Of a stretch of DNA of 64,000 bases, positions 52,762-61,821 are shown piece by piece; position 1 is the first letter of the stretch, and the number at the start of each line of letters is the position of its first letter. Below the pieces are notes generated by a model. The model did not search any database and was not told the DNA's origin. It saw only the letters and a program-made list of their open reading frames with translations. Position numbers and translations under genes: made by a program. Origin of the DNA: Corynebacterium lubricantis DSM 45231 (GTDB lineage Bacteria; Actinomycetota; Actinomycetes; Mycobacteriales; Mycobacteriaceae); contig NZ_KB902193.1 of NCBI RefSeq assembly GCF_000379425.1, positions 1 through 64,000 on the forward strand. The letters run 5' to 3'.

Positions 52762-53592
52762 ATGAATAGTAGTTTCGCAGACAAAACTCGACGGAAATTA
52801 GGTGGAGACGTGACCAATCCAGATACACGAAGTTCAGTGGATAAAGCGTTTAGCTTGCTTCGAGCTTTTAAACCTGGAGACGCAGCGGGCGTGGGTGTGA
52901 GCGAACTTGCTCGGCGCACTGATCTATCAAAGTCGACCGCGCACAGGTTGCTGAACACTCTGGTGAAAAACGGGGCCGTCCAGCGCGCCGGTGAGGTTTA
53001 TCGGCTGGGTGCGCTCTTTACAGAGCTGAACAGGGAAGAAACGACGAAGCAAGGTGAGCTCGTCTCTGAGATTTTGACACCCTTCTTGGCAGCGCTGTTT
53101 GAACGGACCCGAAATACCGTCCATTTGGGGTATTTGATTGGTACGGACGTGTCCTATGCAAACAAGCTGTTTTCAGTTTCAGGCGTGTCTACGCCCTCAC
53201 GCATTGGTGGGCGTGTGCCGGGGTATGCCACGGGAGTCGGGAAAGCGATCATGGCCTGGGATAAAGACCTGATCGAGGCCACGATCCACAAGGGCATGTC
53301 GAGTTGGACGTCCAACACAATCACTGACCCCGATGAGTTCCGCGCGGTGCTGGCCAAGGCGCGGGAAGAAGGCGTTGCGTACGACCGTGAGGAAATTTCC
53401 ACAGGGCTAAGTTGCGTGGCAGCGCCCATCTTCGGGCGGGGACCCATCCCTGTGGCAGCAATGTCGGTGTCAGGACCAACTGATACTTTCAAGCCGGAGG
53501 AACACATCACGGTATTGAAGAAGATCTGTGCGACAGCCACAAAGGCATACCGGGCTGCGACCAGAGAACAAGATCCGGATGGGCGTGCTTAA
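52762..53592 (+). CDS. IclR-family regulator of the aromatic-acid (mhp/hca-type) regulon
   Basis: A 276-residue regulator. N-terminal winged HTH: DKAFSLLRAFKPGD, VSELARRTDLSKSTAHRLLNTLVKNGAVQRAG; the effector domain has GRVPGYATGVGKAIMAW and YDREEISTGLSCVAAPIFG. The ATG at 52762 (MNSSFADKTRRKLGG) with GGAAG at good spacing is preferred over upstream in-frame codons. By position and the six matching sites it is the probable controller of all units of the aromatic island, analogous to E. coli MhpR (also IclR-type). Effector presumably an aromatic acid; activator or repressor is undecided. Confidence 0.9.
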   Translation: MNSSFADKTRRKLGGDVTNPDTRSSVDKAFSLLRAFKPGDAAGVGVSELARRTDLSKSTAHRLLNTLVKNGAVQRAGEVYRLGALFTELNREETTKQGELVSEILTPFLAALFERTRNTVHLGYLIGTDVSYANKLFSVSGVSTPSRIGGRVPGYATGVGKAIMAWDKDLIEATIHKGMSSWTSNTITDPDEFRAVLAKAREEGVAYDREEISTGLSCVAAPIFGRGPIPVAAMSVSGPTDTFKPEEHITVLKKICATATKAYRAATREQDPDGRA

Positions 53593-53603
53593 GACGCGCA
53601 AAG

Positions 53604-53636
53604 CCCCGCACCAAGTGTGTTGGTGCGGGGATTCTT
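53604..53636 (+). terminator. Terminator after the IclR gene
   Basis: CCCCGCACCAA and TTGGTGCGGGG form a perfect 11-bp stem with a 5-nt loop; the downstream ATTCTT tract is T-rich. Lies between convergent iclR and mhpE. Confidence 0.85.
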
Positions 53637-53643
53637 GCTCGAC

Positions 53644-54666
53644 TTAGCTGACTGCAGCGCCCTGGCGCTGGAGATCGACTGCAACGTCGATGATCATGTC
53701 TTCTTGTCCGCCGACGTAGCCGCGCTTACCTACCTCACGCAGGATGTCCTGGGTAGGGATTCCGTAGCGCTCAGAAGCGCGCTCTGCGTGGAAAAGGAAG
53801 CTGTTGTACACGCCCATTTGACCTTGGACGATGGAGCCACGGTCCATCATTGGGAGGCGGTCAACCATTGGGCGCAGTACGTCTTCAGCAGCGTTCTGCA
53901 GGCCGGTGACATCTACGTCACCGATATCAATGCCGAGGCGGGTGAAAGCGGTAGCCAAGACCTCGATCGGCGCATTGCCGGCACCAGCGCCGAGGCCGTA
54001 GAGCGTGCCATCGATCTGGGTCGCACCTGCGCGCACAGCAAGCAGGGAGTTGGCAACGCCGAAGCTCAGGTTCTGGTGGCCGTGGAAACCGACCTCAGCT
54101 TCGTCACCGATTTCGTCCTTGACGGCCTTGACGCGGTCGGATGCCTCTTCCATGATGAGGTGGCCGGAGGAGTCAACAACAAAGACGCACTGGCAGCCAG
54201 CATCAACCATGATGCGAGCTTGCTTGGCCAGTTCTGCTGGCTCGAGGCGATGCGAAAGCATGAGGAATCCGCCGGTTTCCAAGCCCATCTCGCGTGCTGC
54301 CTGGAAGTGCTGGATGGAGACGTCTGCTTCAGAGCAGTGCGTGGCAATACGAACGATGGAGATGCCGCGCTCCTTGGCTTCCTTGAGGTCCTCGACCGTG
54401 CCGACACCCGGCAAGAGCAGAGCTGCAATCTTGGCGTTCTTGGCTTCGTCGACGGCCGCCTCGATGAGGTCGAGCTCATTGGTCTTGGAGAAGCCGTAGT
54501 TGAAGGTGGAGCCGCCGAGTCCGTCACCGTGGGTGACTTCGATCATTTCCACGTTGGCATCGTCGAGTGCGCGGACGACCTTGCGGACCTGGTCGGTGGT
54601 GTACTGGTGGCGCACGGCGTGTGAACCGTCGCGCAGGGTGGAGTCGTTGAGGCGAATCTTAGTCAT
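53644..54666 (-). CDS. mhpE: 4-hydroxy-2-oxovalerate aldolase
   Basis: A 340-residue class II aldolase (HMGL-like TIM barrel) splitting 4-hydroxy-2-oxovalerate to pyruvate and acetaldehyde. Family opening LNDSTLRDGSHAVRHQYT with the metal Asp and catalytic Arg; GFHGHQNLSFGVANSLLAVRAGATQIDGT carries the two His metal ligands. It normally forms a channelling complex with MhpF, encoded just upstream. Last gene of the mhpB-D-F-E operon; good RBS AAGGA. Confidence 0.96.
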   Translation of the reverse strand: MTKIRLNDSTLRDGSHAVRHQYTTDQVRKVVRALDDANVEMIEVTHGDGLGGSTFNYGFSKTNELDLIEAAVDEAKNAKIAALLLPGVGTVEDLKEAKERGISIVRIATHCSEADVSIQHFQAAREMGLETGGFLMLSHRLEPAELAKQARIMVDAGCQCVFVVDSSGHLIMEEASDRVKAVKDEIGDEAEVGFHGHQNLSFGVANSLLAVRAGATQIDGTLYGLGAGAGNAPIEVLATAFTRLGIDIGDVDVTGLQNAAEDVLRPMVDRLPMMDRGSIVQGQMGVYNSFLFHAERASERYGIPTQDILREVGKRGYVGGQEDMIIDVAVDLQRQGAAVS

Positions 54667-54686
54667 GTTGTGTCCTTATAAAACGA

Positions 54687-55607
54687 TTAAGCGTTGACGG
54701 CGAGGAGCTCGGCGTAGCGGTCGGCGGTAGCTACTGCGGCGGAGGTGATGATGTCGAGGTTGCCGGCGTAATCAGGCAGGTAGTCGGCGGCGCCGCGGAC
54801 CTGGATCAGGATGGTCACGCGCGCCCAGCCGTTCCAGTCGTCGCGTGCTTCGTCGAATTGTGGCTCAGCGGTGAGGTGGTAACCAGGAACATAAGCCTGG
54901 ACTTCTTCGACGCGCTTGGCAATAGCGTCCTTGATAGCATCCTGGAGTTCGCCTGGCTGGCCTGCTTCTGCTGGCAGGGAGCAGTAGACGGTGTTACGCA
55001 TGAGCATTGGTGGCTCGACTGGGTTGAGGACGAGGACGACCTTGCTGTCCTTCGCACCACCGAGCTGCTTGAGGGCGTTCTGGGTGGTTTCGATGAACTC
55101 ATCGATATTGGCGCGGGTACCAGGACCTGCAGACTTCGACGCGATGGAAGAAACGACCTCGGCGTATTCAACATCGACGACGCTGGAGACAGCATTGACG
55201 ATTGGGGTGGTGGCCTGACCACCGCAGGTGATCATGTTGACGTTGTCAACGGTGGCCAGCGAGTCCAGGTTGACTGAAGGGCACAGGTAAGGGCCGACTG
55301 CAGCAGGGGTGAGGTCGATGGCGCGGATGCCTGCTTCGCGGTACTTCGGTGCGTTTGCAGCGTGGGCGCCTGCCGAGGTTGCTTCGAAGACGAGGTCTGG
55401 CTTTGGATCCTGCTTGACCAGCCAATCAACACCTTCTGCGGAGGCGGTCAATCCGAGCTTGTCAGCGCGCTTGAGGCCGTCAGAGGTGGGGTCGACACCG
55501 ACCATGTAGATAGGTTCGATGTGCTGAGAGTTGTTGAGCAGCTTAATTAGGAGATCGGTGCCGATGTTGCCGGGACCGACAATCGCTGCCGTCAGCTTTT
55601 TTGCCAT
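54687..55607 (-). CDS. mhpF: Acetaldehyde dehydrogenase (acetylating)
   Basis: A 306-residue enzyme making acetyl-CoA from acetaldehyde. NAD motif [18 protein letters not shown], catalytic Cys in [17 protein letters not shown]-terminal interaction domain [15 protein letters not shown]. Partner of MhpE, which lies 20 bp downstream on the same transcript, so both subunits of the channelling complex are made together. Confidence 0.96.
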   Translation of the reverse strand: MAKKLTAAIVGPGNIGTDLLIKLLNNSQHIEPIYMVGVDPTSDGLKRADKLGLTASAEGVDWLVKQDPKPDLVFEATSAGAHAANAPKYREAGIRAIDLTPAAVGPYLCPSVNLDSLATVDNVNMITCGGQATTPIVNAVSSVVDVEYAEVVSSIASKSAGPGTRANIDEFIETTQNALKQLGGAKDSKVVLVLNPVEPPMLMRNTVYCSLPAEAGQPGELQDAIKDAIAKRVEEVQAYVPGYHLTAEPQFDEARDDWNGWARVTILIQVRGAADYLPDYAGNLDIITSAAVATADRYAELLAVNA

Positions 55608-55657
55608 GAGTTCTGTCCTGTTCTAAAGAAGTTTTGGGTGTAATGAATGAAAGTGTT

Positions 55658-56458
55658 TTAGACAAAGTCCAGCGTGAGAGTGCCGTGCTTGCCGAAGTCA
55701 ACGGAGACGTTTTGACCTGCAACAACAGGGGCAGCCGCGCAAAAACTACCGGTGAGGATAATGTCACCGGCCTTGAGCGGGACACCTTGTTCGCCGAGGA
55801 CTCCAGCAAGCCACTGCAGTGGAGCGAGTGGGTGGCCCATTACGTCGGCACCGGTACCTGCACCGGCTGGTGAGCCTGCAATGCTCATCTCCGCGGTGAC
55901 CTTAGGAAGATCCTCGGAGTTAATGGCGAGGTTCTCTTCACCGATGACAATGGCACCGCACGATGCATTGTCAGCCACCGTGTCAACAAGAGTGATATCC
56001 CAGTCGGCGACACGTGAGTCAATGATCTCGACTGCGAGTCGAATTTCTCCTACCGCTGCGACTGTCTGCTCGAAGGAAGCATCCGCAGGAAGGTCGTCTT
56101 TGAGAATGAACGCAAGTTCCGGCTCGACCTTCGGAGCGATGAATTGATCGACCTTGACCGAGTCGCCCGACTTGAACACGAGGTCGTCGGTAAAGAACCC
56201 GAAGTCAGGGCTGTCCACCCCGAGTTGCTGCTGCATCGCAAGGGAAGTCAGGCCGATCTTGCGCCCGACGACCTTCCTGCCCTGTGCAACGAAGGCTTCT
56301 TCCTGGATCTGCTGGATGCGGTAAGCACCTGCAATATCGAGGTCGGCGATGACAGTACGCGGCGGTGCGATTGGATTCCCAGACTCGTAGGCATCGAGGA
56401 AGTCCTGTGCAACCTGCTCGAGCGTTGGCTCTGGAGTCGTGGAAGTGGTTTCAGACAT
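55658..56458 (-). CDS. mhpD: 2-oxopent-4-enoate (2-hydroxypentadienoate) hydratase
   Basis: A 266-residue FAH-superfamily hydratase giving 4-hydroxy-2-oxovalerate. Signatures: GRKVVGRKIGLTSLAMQQQLGVDSPDFG, the metal-site region KVEPELAFIL (Glu-x-Glu), and VMGHPLAPLQWLAGVLGEQG. It is placed between mhpB and mhpF with short gaps (17-50 bp), so it is in the same operon. Length is normal for MhpD/XylJ. Confidence 0.94.
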   Translation of the reverse strand: MSETTSTTPEPTLEQVAQDFLDAYESGNPIAPPRTVIADLDIAGAYRIQQIQEEAFVAQGRKVVGRKIGLTSLAMQQQLGVDSPDFGFFTDDLVFKSGDSVKVDQFIAPKVEPELAFILKDDLPADASFEQTVAAVGEIRLAVEIIDSRVADWDITLVDTVADNASCGAIVIGEENLAINSEDLPKVTAEMSIAGSPAGAGTGADVMGHPLAPLQWLAGVLGEQGVPLKAGDIILTGSFCAAAPVVAGQNVSVDFGKHGTLTLDFV

Positions 56459-56475
56459 GGTTTTCCTTAAGTTAA

Positions 56476-57411
56476 TTACTGCGCGGACATCAGGCCGAAA
56501 CCTGCAACGAATTCAGGAATTGGGCGGTAGAACTCGTAGTTCACTTCGAACTCGCCGTTCGCGGCAGCCAGCGCGGAGAATCCAGCCATCCAGGTACGAA
56601 CTTCATGGGAGGAGTGGCCCGCATCGCGGTCCATGTCATCGGCGTTGTAGGAATCAAAAACCTTGGGGTCCTTGGCAGCTGCTGCGCAATCGGCCATGAA
56701 CTGCTGATCCCACTCAGGGTTGATGTCGATGATTCCGGTATCCGCAGTGGAGGTCTGACCAGCGGCAATGACGCGAGCTTCACGTGCATCACGGTCTGCC
56801 TGGTCTGGGTGACCGTGCAGCATGAAATCCTTCTGCGGGGCGGTTGCGGTTGCCCACTGTGGCAGTGGTGGATCGTGGGAGAGACCGCCGGACGAGATCA
56901 TCAGGATGCGCTCGTCGCGGCCCTTGGCCCACTCACCGATAGCCGCACCGAGCAGGCGGACGCGCTCGGTCTGGACGAATGGTCGTGCAACACCATTAAC
57001 AAACACCGGAATCACGGGCTTGGCATCCAAGCTTCCGAGCAAGAGCTCCAAGGGCTGCGCGCCACCGTGGTCGAGTACCATTTCGCGGGAGATAGCAACA
57101 TCGATGCCACGATCGATGACGAACTGTGCCAGTTCAGCCGAAAGATCTTCAGGGACGTTAAGTGGACCTGCAGTGGTCTTGTAATCGCCCATCGACTCTG
57201 CGGAATAGCCCACGCAGAACGGAGGCATCAGATCGTAGAAGAATCCGTTGAAGTGGTCAGGTGTAAAGACAATGACCAACTCGGGATCAAACTCGGCGAC
57301 CTTCTTCTTTGCAGCCTCGAATGCTTCATTTAGAGCATCGTTAATCTCTGGCTGCGGATCGTTGATACCCAGAAGTGGGCTGTGGGACATGGCCAATAGT
57401 GAAACGCTCAT
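56476..57411 (-). CDS. mhpB: 2,3-dihydroxyphenylpropionate 1,2-dioxygenase
   Basis: A 311-residue class III (LigB-type) extradiol dioxygenase that opens the catechol ring. Family blocks: ALSLLAMSHSPLLG-like start (SVSLLAMSHSPLLGINDP), ELVIVFTPDHFNGFFYDLMPPFCVG with the iron-binding His, LDHGGAQPLELLLG with the catalytic His, and ISSGGLSHDPPLPQW. First gene of the mhpB-D-F-E operon. Its promoter region holds a GlxR-like site and an IclR-type operator. Confidence 0.95.
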   Translation of the reverse strand: MSVSLLAMSHSPLLGINDPQPEINDALNEAFEAAKKKVAEFDPELVIVFTPDHFNGFFYDLMPPFCVGYSAESMGDYKTTAGPLNVPEDLSAELAQFVIDRGIDVAISREMVLDHGGAQPLELLLGSLDAKPVIPVFVNGVARPFVQTERVRLLGAAIGEWAKGRDERILMISSGGLSHDPPLPQWATATAPQKDFMLHGHPDQADRDAREARVIAAGQTSTADTGIIDINPEWDQQFMADCAAAAKDPKVFDSYNADDMDRDAGHSSHEVRTWMAGFSALAAANGEFEVNYEFYRPIPEFVAGFGLMSAQ

Positions 57412-57470
57412 GTTGAAGGCTCCTCAATCAAAGTGTTTGTTTATTACACGGAGTCACAGAAGATAGGTTG

Positions 57471-57486
57471 TGTGATCGTGTGCACA
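57471..57486. promoter_or_regulatory. GlxR-like (CRP-type) site before mhpB
   Basis: TGTGATCGTGTGCACA matches TGTGA-N6-TCACA at 9 of 10 defined positions; 60 bp before the mhpB start. Suggests carbon-catabolite control together with the IclR site. Confidence 0.5.
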
Positions 57487-57526
57487 AATTTGATTGTAGG
57501 AAAAGAGCCTCAACTAACCGAGTGTC

Positions 57527-57543
57527 GTTCCGGTGACTGGAAC
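57527..57543. promoter_or_regulatory. IclR-type operator, site 6 (mhpB operon)
   Basis: GTTCCGGTGACTGGAAC, reverse strand GTTCCAGTCACCGGAAC. It lies 116 bp before mhpB and 3 bp from the stop of the convergent-side SRPBCC gene. With flanks it forms a CGTTCC...GGAACG palindrome, the most symmetrical of the six. Confidence 0.7.
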
Positions 57544-57545
57544 GA

Positions 57546-57998
57546 CTAGGCCAGCTCGCTCATCGCCGCGAGCTGGCTTAAGACCTGTTCCCAACCTTGA
57601 GTATTTTCCTCGATGGTCTGCTTGCGTGCCTCCTCGTCGAGGCGCTCGAAACCGGATTCGCTGACCGAAATCTCGGTGTTGCCATCTACATCGCGCAGCG
57701 AAAACTGGACCAGCGAGGCGTTCTCGTCGGTGTGTGTTGCGTGCAATTCGCCCCAAAGGAAATCAAAATGGTTCGGCGCATCATTGCGCATAATGCGAAT
57801 AGGGAAGAAGCCGTGACCCACCCACTCAAAGGTTCCTTCAGAGCCCGCGGTCATGCCATTGGGAAAGTGCGCGGGGTGTTCCCACCACTTGCCGATTGCA
57901 CTCGGCGAAGTCAGCGTCTCCCACACGACCTGCTGGGGAGCGTGGGCGAGACCGGTCAGCGAAAGCTTTCCGTTGTCATATTCGTGGGTAGTGTCCAT
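57546..57998 (-). CDS. SRPBCC (AHSA1-like) domain protein
   Basis: A 150-residue START-like protein: LTGLAHAPQQVVWETLTSPSAIGKWWEHPAHF at the start and EEARKQTIEENTQGWEQVLSQLAAM as the long C-terminal helix, typical of AHSA1/SRPBCC ligand-binding folds. It has no known enzymatic function. The HAD phosphatase gene lies 12 bp upstream on the same strand. The IclR-type operator of mhpB sits directly after its stop. Confidence 0.82.
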   Translation of the reverse strand: MDTTHEYDNGKLSLTGLAHAPQQVVWETLTSPSAIGKWWEHPAHFPNGMTAGSEGTFEWVGHGFFPIRIMRNDAPNHFDFLWGELHATHTDENASLVQFSLRDVDGNTEISVSESGFERLDEEARKQTIEENTQGWEQVLSQLAAMSELA

Positions 57999-58010
57999 GT
58001 GCAGGCTCCT

Positions 58011-58787
58011 TTACAAATCAGCTACTAGGCGCAATCCGTCCGCGGTCGATTCCACGACATGATCAGTCGCAGCTTTTACTCCGTCCGGCGACCACGGGAA
58101 AGCAAAAGATGTATCGGCGATCTCGTGCATCGACATATCATTCCAGGAATCGCCAAAAGTAAATACCTCCACGTCCTCGCGCGAAACTCCGAGATGGTTG
58201 CCCAACCATTCCAGACCCGCACCCTTCGTCGACCCCTGCGGGATCACGTCAACGAACGTCTGATTTAACACGCATTCCACGGGATAAGTCGCGGCAATCC
58301 AATCGCGGATCTCAGCTTGCAACCCAGGGTTGCCGGGCACCCAAATTGGCACCCCGATAAACTCCTGACCAGCAATATCGTCTACCGACATCTCTTCGAA
58401 ACCGCGCAGAATATTCGTTTCCAGCTTGTCGCCGATCGTGTCGCTGAACCGAGAATCACGCTCATTCAGGCGCGTGCCATAGACAGCAATTCCCTCAACG
58501 CTAGAGAGCTTTACGACGATTTCCTGCACCACCGCAGCATCTATCGTCGAGGTACGCAGCGCCGTTCCCTGCGCATCGGTCACGACCGCGCCGGTGAAGA
58601 GAACCGAGTAGTCGAAGGAGATGTCAATGCCCGCCAGCGCTTCCTGGGCGGCCGATTTTGATTTTCCCGTCGCGGCGACGGCGAGGTGTCCGGCTGCTTG
58701 CCACTGATGAATCGCTTGCAGGTCGGTGGGGGAAATTCCCTGGTCGAAAAGAATGGTGCCGTCGAAGTCAAAGGCCGCAAGCTTCAT
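58011..58787 (-). CDS. HAD-superfamily phosphatase (Cof-type, class IIB)
   Basis: A 258-residue hydrolase. Motif I AAFDFDGTILFDQ with the nucleophile Asp at the N-terminus, motif II in VAATGKSKSAAQ, and motif III/IV TFGDSWNDMSMHEIA; the large C2B cap lies between. Such enzymes dephosphorylate sugar phosphates or flavin/nucleotide metabolites; the substrate cannot be told. Cotranscribed with the SRPBCC gene. Confidence 0.88.
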   Translation of the reverse strand: MKLAAFDFDGTILFDQGISPTDLQAIHQWQAAGHLAVAATGKSKSAAQEALAGIDISFDYSVLFTGAVVTDAQGTALRTSTIDAAVVQEIVVKLSSVEGIAVYGTRLNERDSRFSDTIGDKLETNILRGFEEMSVDDIAGQEFIGVPIWVPGNPGLQAEIRDWIAATYPVECVLNQTFVDVIPQGSTKGAGLEWLGNHLGVSREDVEVFTFGDSWNDMSMHEIADTSFAFPWSPDGVKAATDHVVESTADGLRLVADL

Positions 58788-58808
58788 GGCTTCAGACTAC
58801 GTGGCAAT

Positions 58809-60476
58809 CTATTGGGCCACCAGAGTTCCGACGTGGCTGGCTCCCAGGCACAGCTGCGCCTCAGAGCCATCGTCCGGGGAAACATGCAAGCTCGATCCGC
58901 CACCGGCCACCGAGACATACACCTGGTTCAGCCCCTGTCGCAGGGGAACGCGTACAGATTCGCCGTCGAGGGAAACATCGACATCCATGTCCTCCTCGGC
59001 CATGTAATTGAGCAACACGGTCCATTTCAGGTCCAGCAGGGGACCATTGAGCTCATAAGATTCGGTGCTGCAGGCAGCGTCGGACTCAGCGGCAGTACTG
59101 CGTGAGGTAAACAGACCAGCCTCGTGGATATGACCCTGGCCATCCACCAGTGCAGGGGCAGTCGTGGATGGGGCCACCGCATCGGGAAGCTGGTGCGACA
59201 AAAGATTGTGTGGATAGGTCACAGGCAGAAGTACTTCCAAGGGGACTTGCTGGTCAAGCAGTAGCTCGTTGCGAAGCTGCACTTCAGCTTGGAGGTTTTC
59301 GAAGTAGGTGCGAGCGGGTTGCTCGGACCAGACCTGGGAATAGGTCACGCTGCTGACCAACGAGGAGACCACGAAGAGCGCAACGGGGATGCGCGGAATG
59401 CGCAGGTAGCGGGCAAGGAAGGCCAGCGTGAGGCTAACAATCACGGCTACTTCGGAGAAGTGGCGCAGCGATTGCACGATTTCATAAGCCGTATCGGAGC
59501 CCGAGCGCGCCACGATGATCGCCACTATAGGCAGCAGCGGATATACAAGCGTGGGCACCCACACGACAAGATAGCGACGGCTCCACCAGCCAACCACGGC
59601 TATCACAATTAGCCCGGCGGCAATCGCGTACCACTGCGGCGCTGCCCAGGGCGGGGAGGGTTGCCAGCGCTCCCAGTGCCAGGGGCCGCCGGCGGCCACG
59701 GGCACTAGGGCATCGAGATAGGTATGGCGGACGAGCTCCCAGAATGACAGTGGCTCGCCGCCAGCGGGGCGCTCCACGACCCACAGGTACAAAGTTGACC
59801 AGGCTGCGGCGGGGATCGCCAGCGCCACCGTCAAGCGACCGAGGGCAGGGAGGGAGGCAGGTAATCGTCGTGAAGCGAGCGCGAAACACACCATCATGCC
59901 CACCACGAGCGGCACCGCGAAAAGCGTCCGCTCATTAAAAAGTAGACCGATGACCAGCCATAACGCGGCCATCCACGGGCGCGAGCGCCAGGCATAGCCC
60001 AGCATCATCGCGATCGCGGCGTGCATGGGCAGCGCATTGACCGCGGCGGCCAACCACGTCGTCGACGGCAGCGTCAGCGGAGTGACCACATAAATCAGCA
60101 CGGGCGCCAGCGCGAGCTTGCCCGCGATGACCCGGCTCGCCCACGCGACCGATCCCACGGCCCACAGCTGTAAAACGGCGAGCACCGCGACTGCAACGGG
60201 CCAATTCAGCGGTGCGACGTTGCCGAGGAACCACTCGATAATCCAGGCTGCCGGCATGAGGTGGCCGTCATGTGTTTGCAGTAAGAGGTCAGAGAGCGGA
60301 GCCCGAGCCTTTGACTGCAGAATCAGATCGTCCCAGTAAAACCAACCCTGAGCTGCAATGATGGTCCGAAAAATGGCACCGATGAGCACCACGGCACTGA
60401 GCAGCACCGGCGGTTTCTTGAGAGTGCGTAAAAATTCGATGGGCCCGAGTGTAGTTCCTACTAGGCTTGGCTTCAT
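58809..60476 (-). CDS. Polytopic membrane protein (glycosyltransferase-like, unassigned)
   Basis: A 555-residue protein from the ATG at 60476 ([15 protein letters not shown]), which overlaps the divergent larC ATG; the longer upstream frame reads through larC and is rejected. About 10-11 membrane helices occupy residues 25-400, with WYWDDL-like [12 protein letters not shown] after helix 1 (an acidic pair at this point is common in GT-C glycosyltransferases). The last 150 residues are an extracytoplasmic beta-rich domain ([38 protein letters not shown]). It may build or modify envelope glycans; this is from topology only. Confidence 0.65.
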   Translation of the reverse strand: MKPSLVGTTLGPIEFLRTLKKPPVLLSAVVLIGAIFRTIIAAQGWFYWDDLILQSKARAPLSDLLLQTHDGHLMPAAWIIEWFLGNVAPLNWPVAVAVLAVLQLWAVGSVAWASRVIAGKLALAPVLIYVVTPLTLPSTTWLAAAVNALPMHAAIAMMLGYAWRSRPWMAALWLVIGLLFNERTLFAVPLVVGMMVCFALASRRLPASLPALGRLTVALAIPAAAWSTLYLWVVERPAGGEPLSFWELVRHTYLDALVPVAAGGPWHWERWQPSPPWAAPQWYAIAAGLIVIAVVGWWSRRYLVVWVPTLVYPLLPIVAIIVARSGSDTAYEIVQSLRHFSEVAVIVSLTLAFLARYLRIPRIPVALFVVSSLVSSVTYSQVWSEQPARTYFENLQAEVQLRNELLLDQQVPLEVLLPVTYPHNLLSHQLPDAVAPSTTAPALVDGQGHIHEAGLFTSRSTAAESDAACSTESYELNGPLLDLKWTVLLNYMAEEDMDVDVSLDGESVRVPLRQGLNQVYVSVAGGGSSLHVSPDDGSEAQLCLGASHVGTLVAQ

Positions 60477-61737
60477 GATTTGGATTGATGCCACGGCCGG
60501 GGTCGCCGGCGATATGCTCCTCGGCGCGCTCGTGGATACGGGAGTAGAACTGTCCGCGCTGCAGGGCGCCATCGATGCGGTCGTCGCGGATTCCGTCCGC
60601 CTCACCGCCACGCAGGTTACCCGCGGCGGACAGCGCGCGACGAAGGTCGACGTCGAGATGCTGCACACAGATCCACCGCATAGGACCTGGACCACCATCA
60701 AGGAAATGCTGCACGCCTCCTCGCTTCACGACGACACCCGCGCCTCCGCGTTGGCCGTTTTCGAACTCATCGCCATTGCGGAAGGCCATGCCCACGGCGT
60801 GGATCCCGAGACGATCCACTTCCATGAGGTCGGCGCGTTGGATTCCATCGCGGATATTGTGGGAGTCTCCGAAGGCATTCGTCTGCTCGGAGCAGATGCG
60901 GTGACGGCCTCTCCGATCGCGCTCGGATTCGGGCGCATCACCGCGGCGCACGGCGATATCCCGGTTCCAGTACCCGCAGTGGCGGAGCTGGTGAAGGGCT
61001 GGCCGACGACTCCTGGGCACATCATGCAAGGTGGCGGGCACTCGCACGACCATGAGCATTCACACGACCACCATCACCACCACCATGACCACGACCATGC
61101 CCCGAAGGGTCCCGGCGAGCTGGCGACCCCGACCGGAGTCGCCCTGATCCGGCACTTCGCCAAGCAGGCGGGTCCTCTTCCCGAAGGAACAGTGTCCAAG
61201 ATTGGTATTGGTGCAGGATCCAAGGAGACTCCGGGCCGCCCGAACGTGGTGCGCCTCTTCATCGTCGACGAGGCGCAGCAATCCTCGGCCAATCCAGATA
61301 CTGGCCAACTCGTCCAGCTCGAGGCGAATGTCGATGACTTCGATCCCCGCAACTGGCCCGACGTCATCGCAGATCTTATCGATGCGGGCGCGAAGGATGC
61401 CTGGCTGAGTAACATTCAGATGAAGAAGGGCAGGCCTGCTCACACCATCCACGTCCTGGCCGGGCCAGCGGATGTCGAGGCAATGAAGCAGGTCCTGTTC
61501 CGCTCCACCACCACCTTCGGGGTGCGCTCGTGGCCAGTGGACCGAGAAGGACTCGATCGCCACCACGAGACCTTCAACGTCGATGGCCAACAGGTTCGCG
61601 TCAAAGTTGGTACCCGCGCCGGGGAGGAACTCACCCGCCAGCCGGAGTTCGAGGACGTGCGCGACGCGGCCCATCAGCTTGGCGTATCCACGAAGGAAGT
61701 CCTCGCACGTGTCATGCGCTTGGATAAACCTAAATAG
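60475..61737 (+). CDS. larC: LarC-type nickel insertion protein (nickel-pincer cofactor chelatase)
   Basis: A 420-residue protein starting [19 protein letters not shown], the LarC signature. LarC inserts Ni into the pyridinium dithiocarboxylate nucleotide to form the cofactor of lactate racemase. A His/Asp-rich loop at about residues 182-202 ([21 protein letters not shown]) is a metal-holding stretch. In many species larC is made by a programmed frameshift between larC1 and larC2; here it is one continuous frame. larA, larB and larE are not in the window. The ATG has no ribosome binding site; a TAGGCT box lies 7 nt upstream. Confidence 0.9.
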   Translation: MIWIDATAGVAGDMLLGALVDTGVELSALQGAIDAVVADSVRLTATQVTRGGQRATKVDVEMLHTDPPHRTWTTIKEMLHASSLHDDTRASALAVFELIAIAEGHAHGVDPETIHFHEVGALDSIADIVGVSEGIRLLGADAVTASPIALGFGRITAAHGDIPVPVPAVAELVKGWPTTPGHIMQGGGHSHDHEHSHDHHHHHHDHDHAPKGPGELATPTGVALIRHFAKQAGPLPEGTVSKIGIGAGSKETPGRPNVVRLFIVDEAQQSSANPDTGQLVQLEANVDDFDPRNWPDVIADLIDAGAKDAWLSNIQMKKGRPAHTIHVLAGPADVEAMKQVLFRSTTTFGVRSWPVDREGLDRHHETFNVDGQQVRVKVGTRAGEELTRQPEFEDVRDAAHQLGVSTKEVLARVMRLDKPK

Positions 61738-61821
61738 ATAGCACCACTAAATAATCGTGACGGGGTAGCATGACCGGTGGCCCACAGGCCGATCCGAGCA
61801 TGAAGAGAGTAGAAGACCCCG

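Noticed and set aside
58809-60701. A 630-residue start for the membrane protein, extending into larC
   Set aside because: The extra 75 N-terminal residues lie antisense inside larC, have Ser/Thr/Arg-rich shadow composition and no initiation signal.
60289-61059. Long reverse-strand frame of 256 codons across larC
   Set aside because: It is a shadow: the larC frame on the other strand has all family motifs, while this one has none.
61060-61095. Simple CAC/CAT repeat in larC as a repeat element
   Set aside because: It is in frame and encodes the His/Asp-rich metal loop common in LarC proteins.
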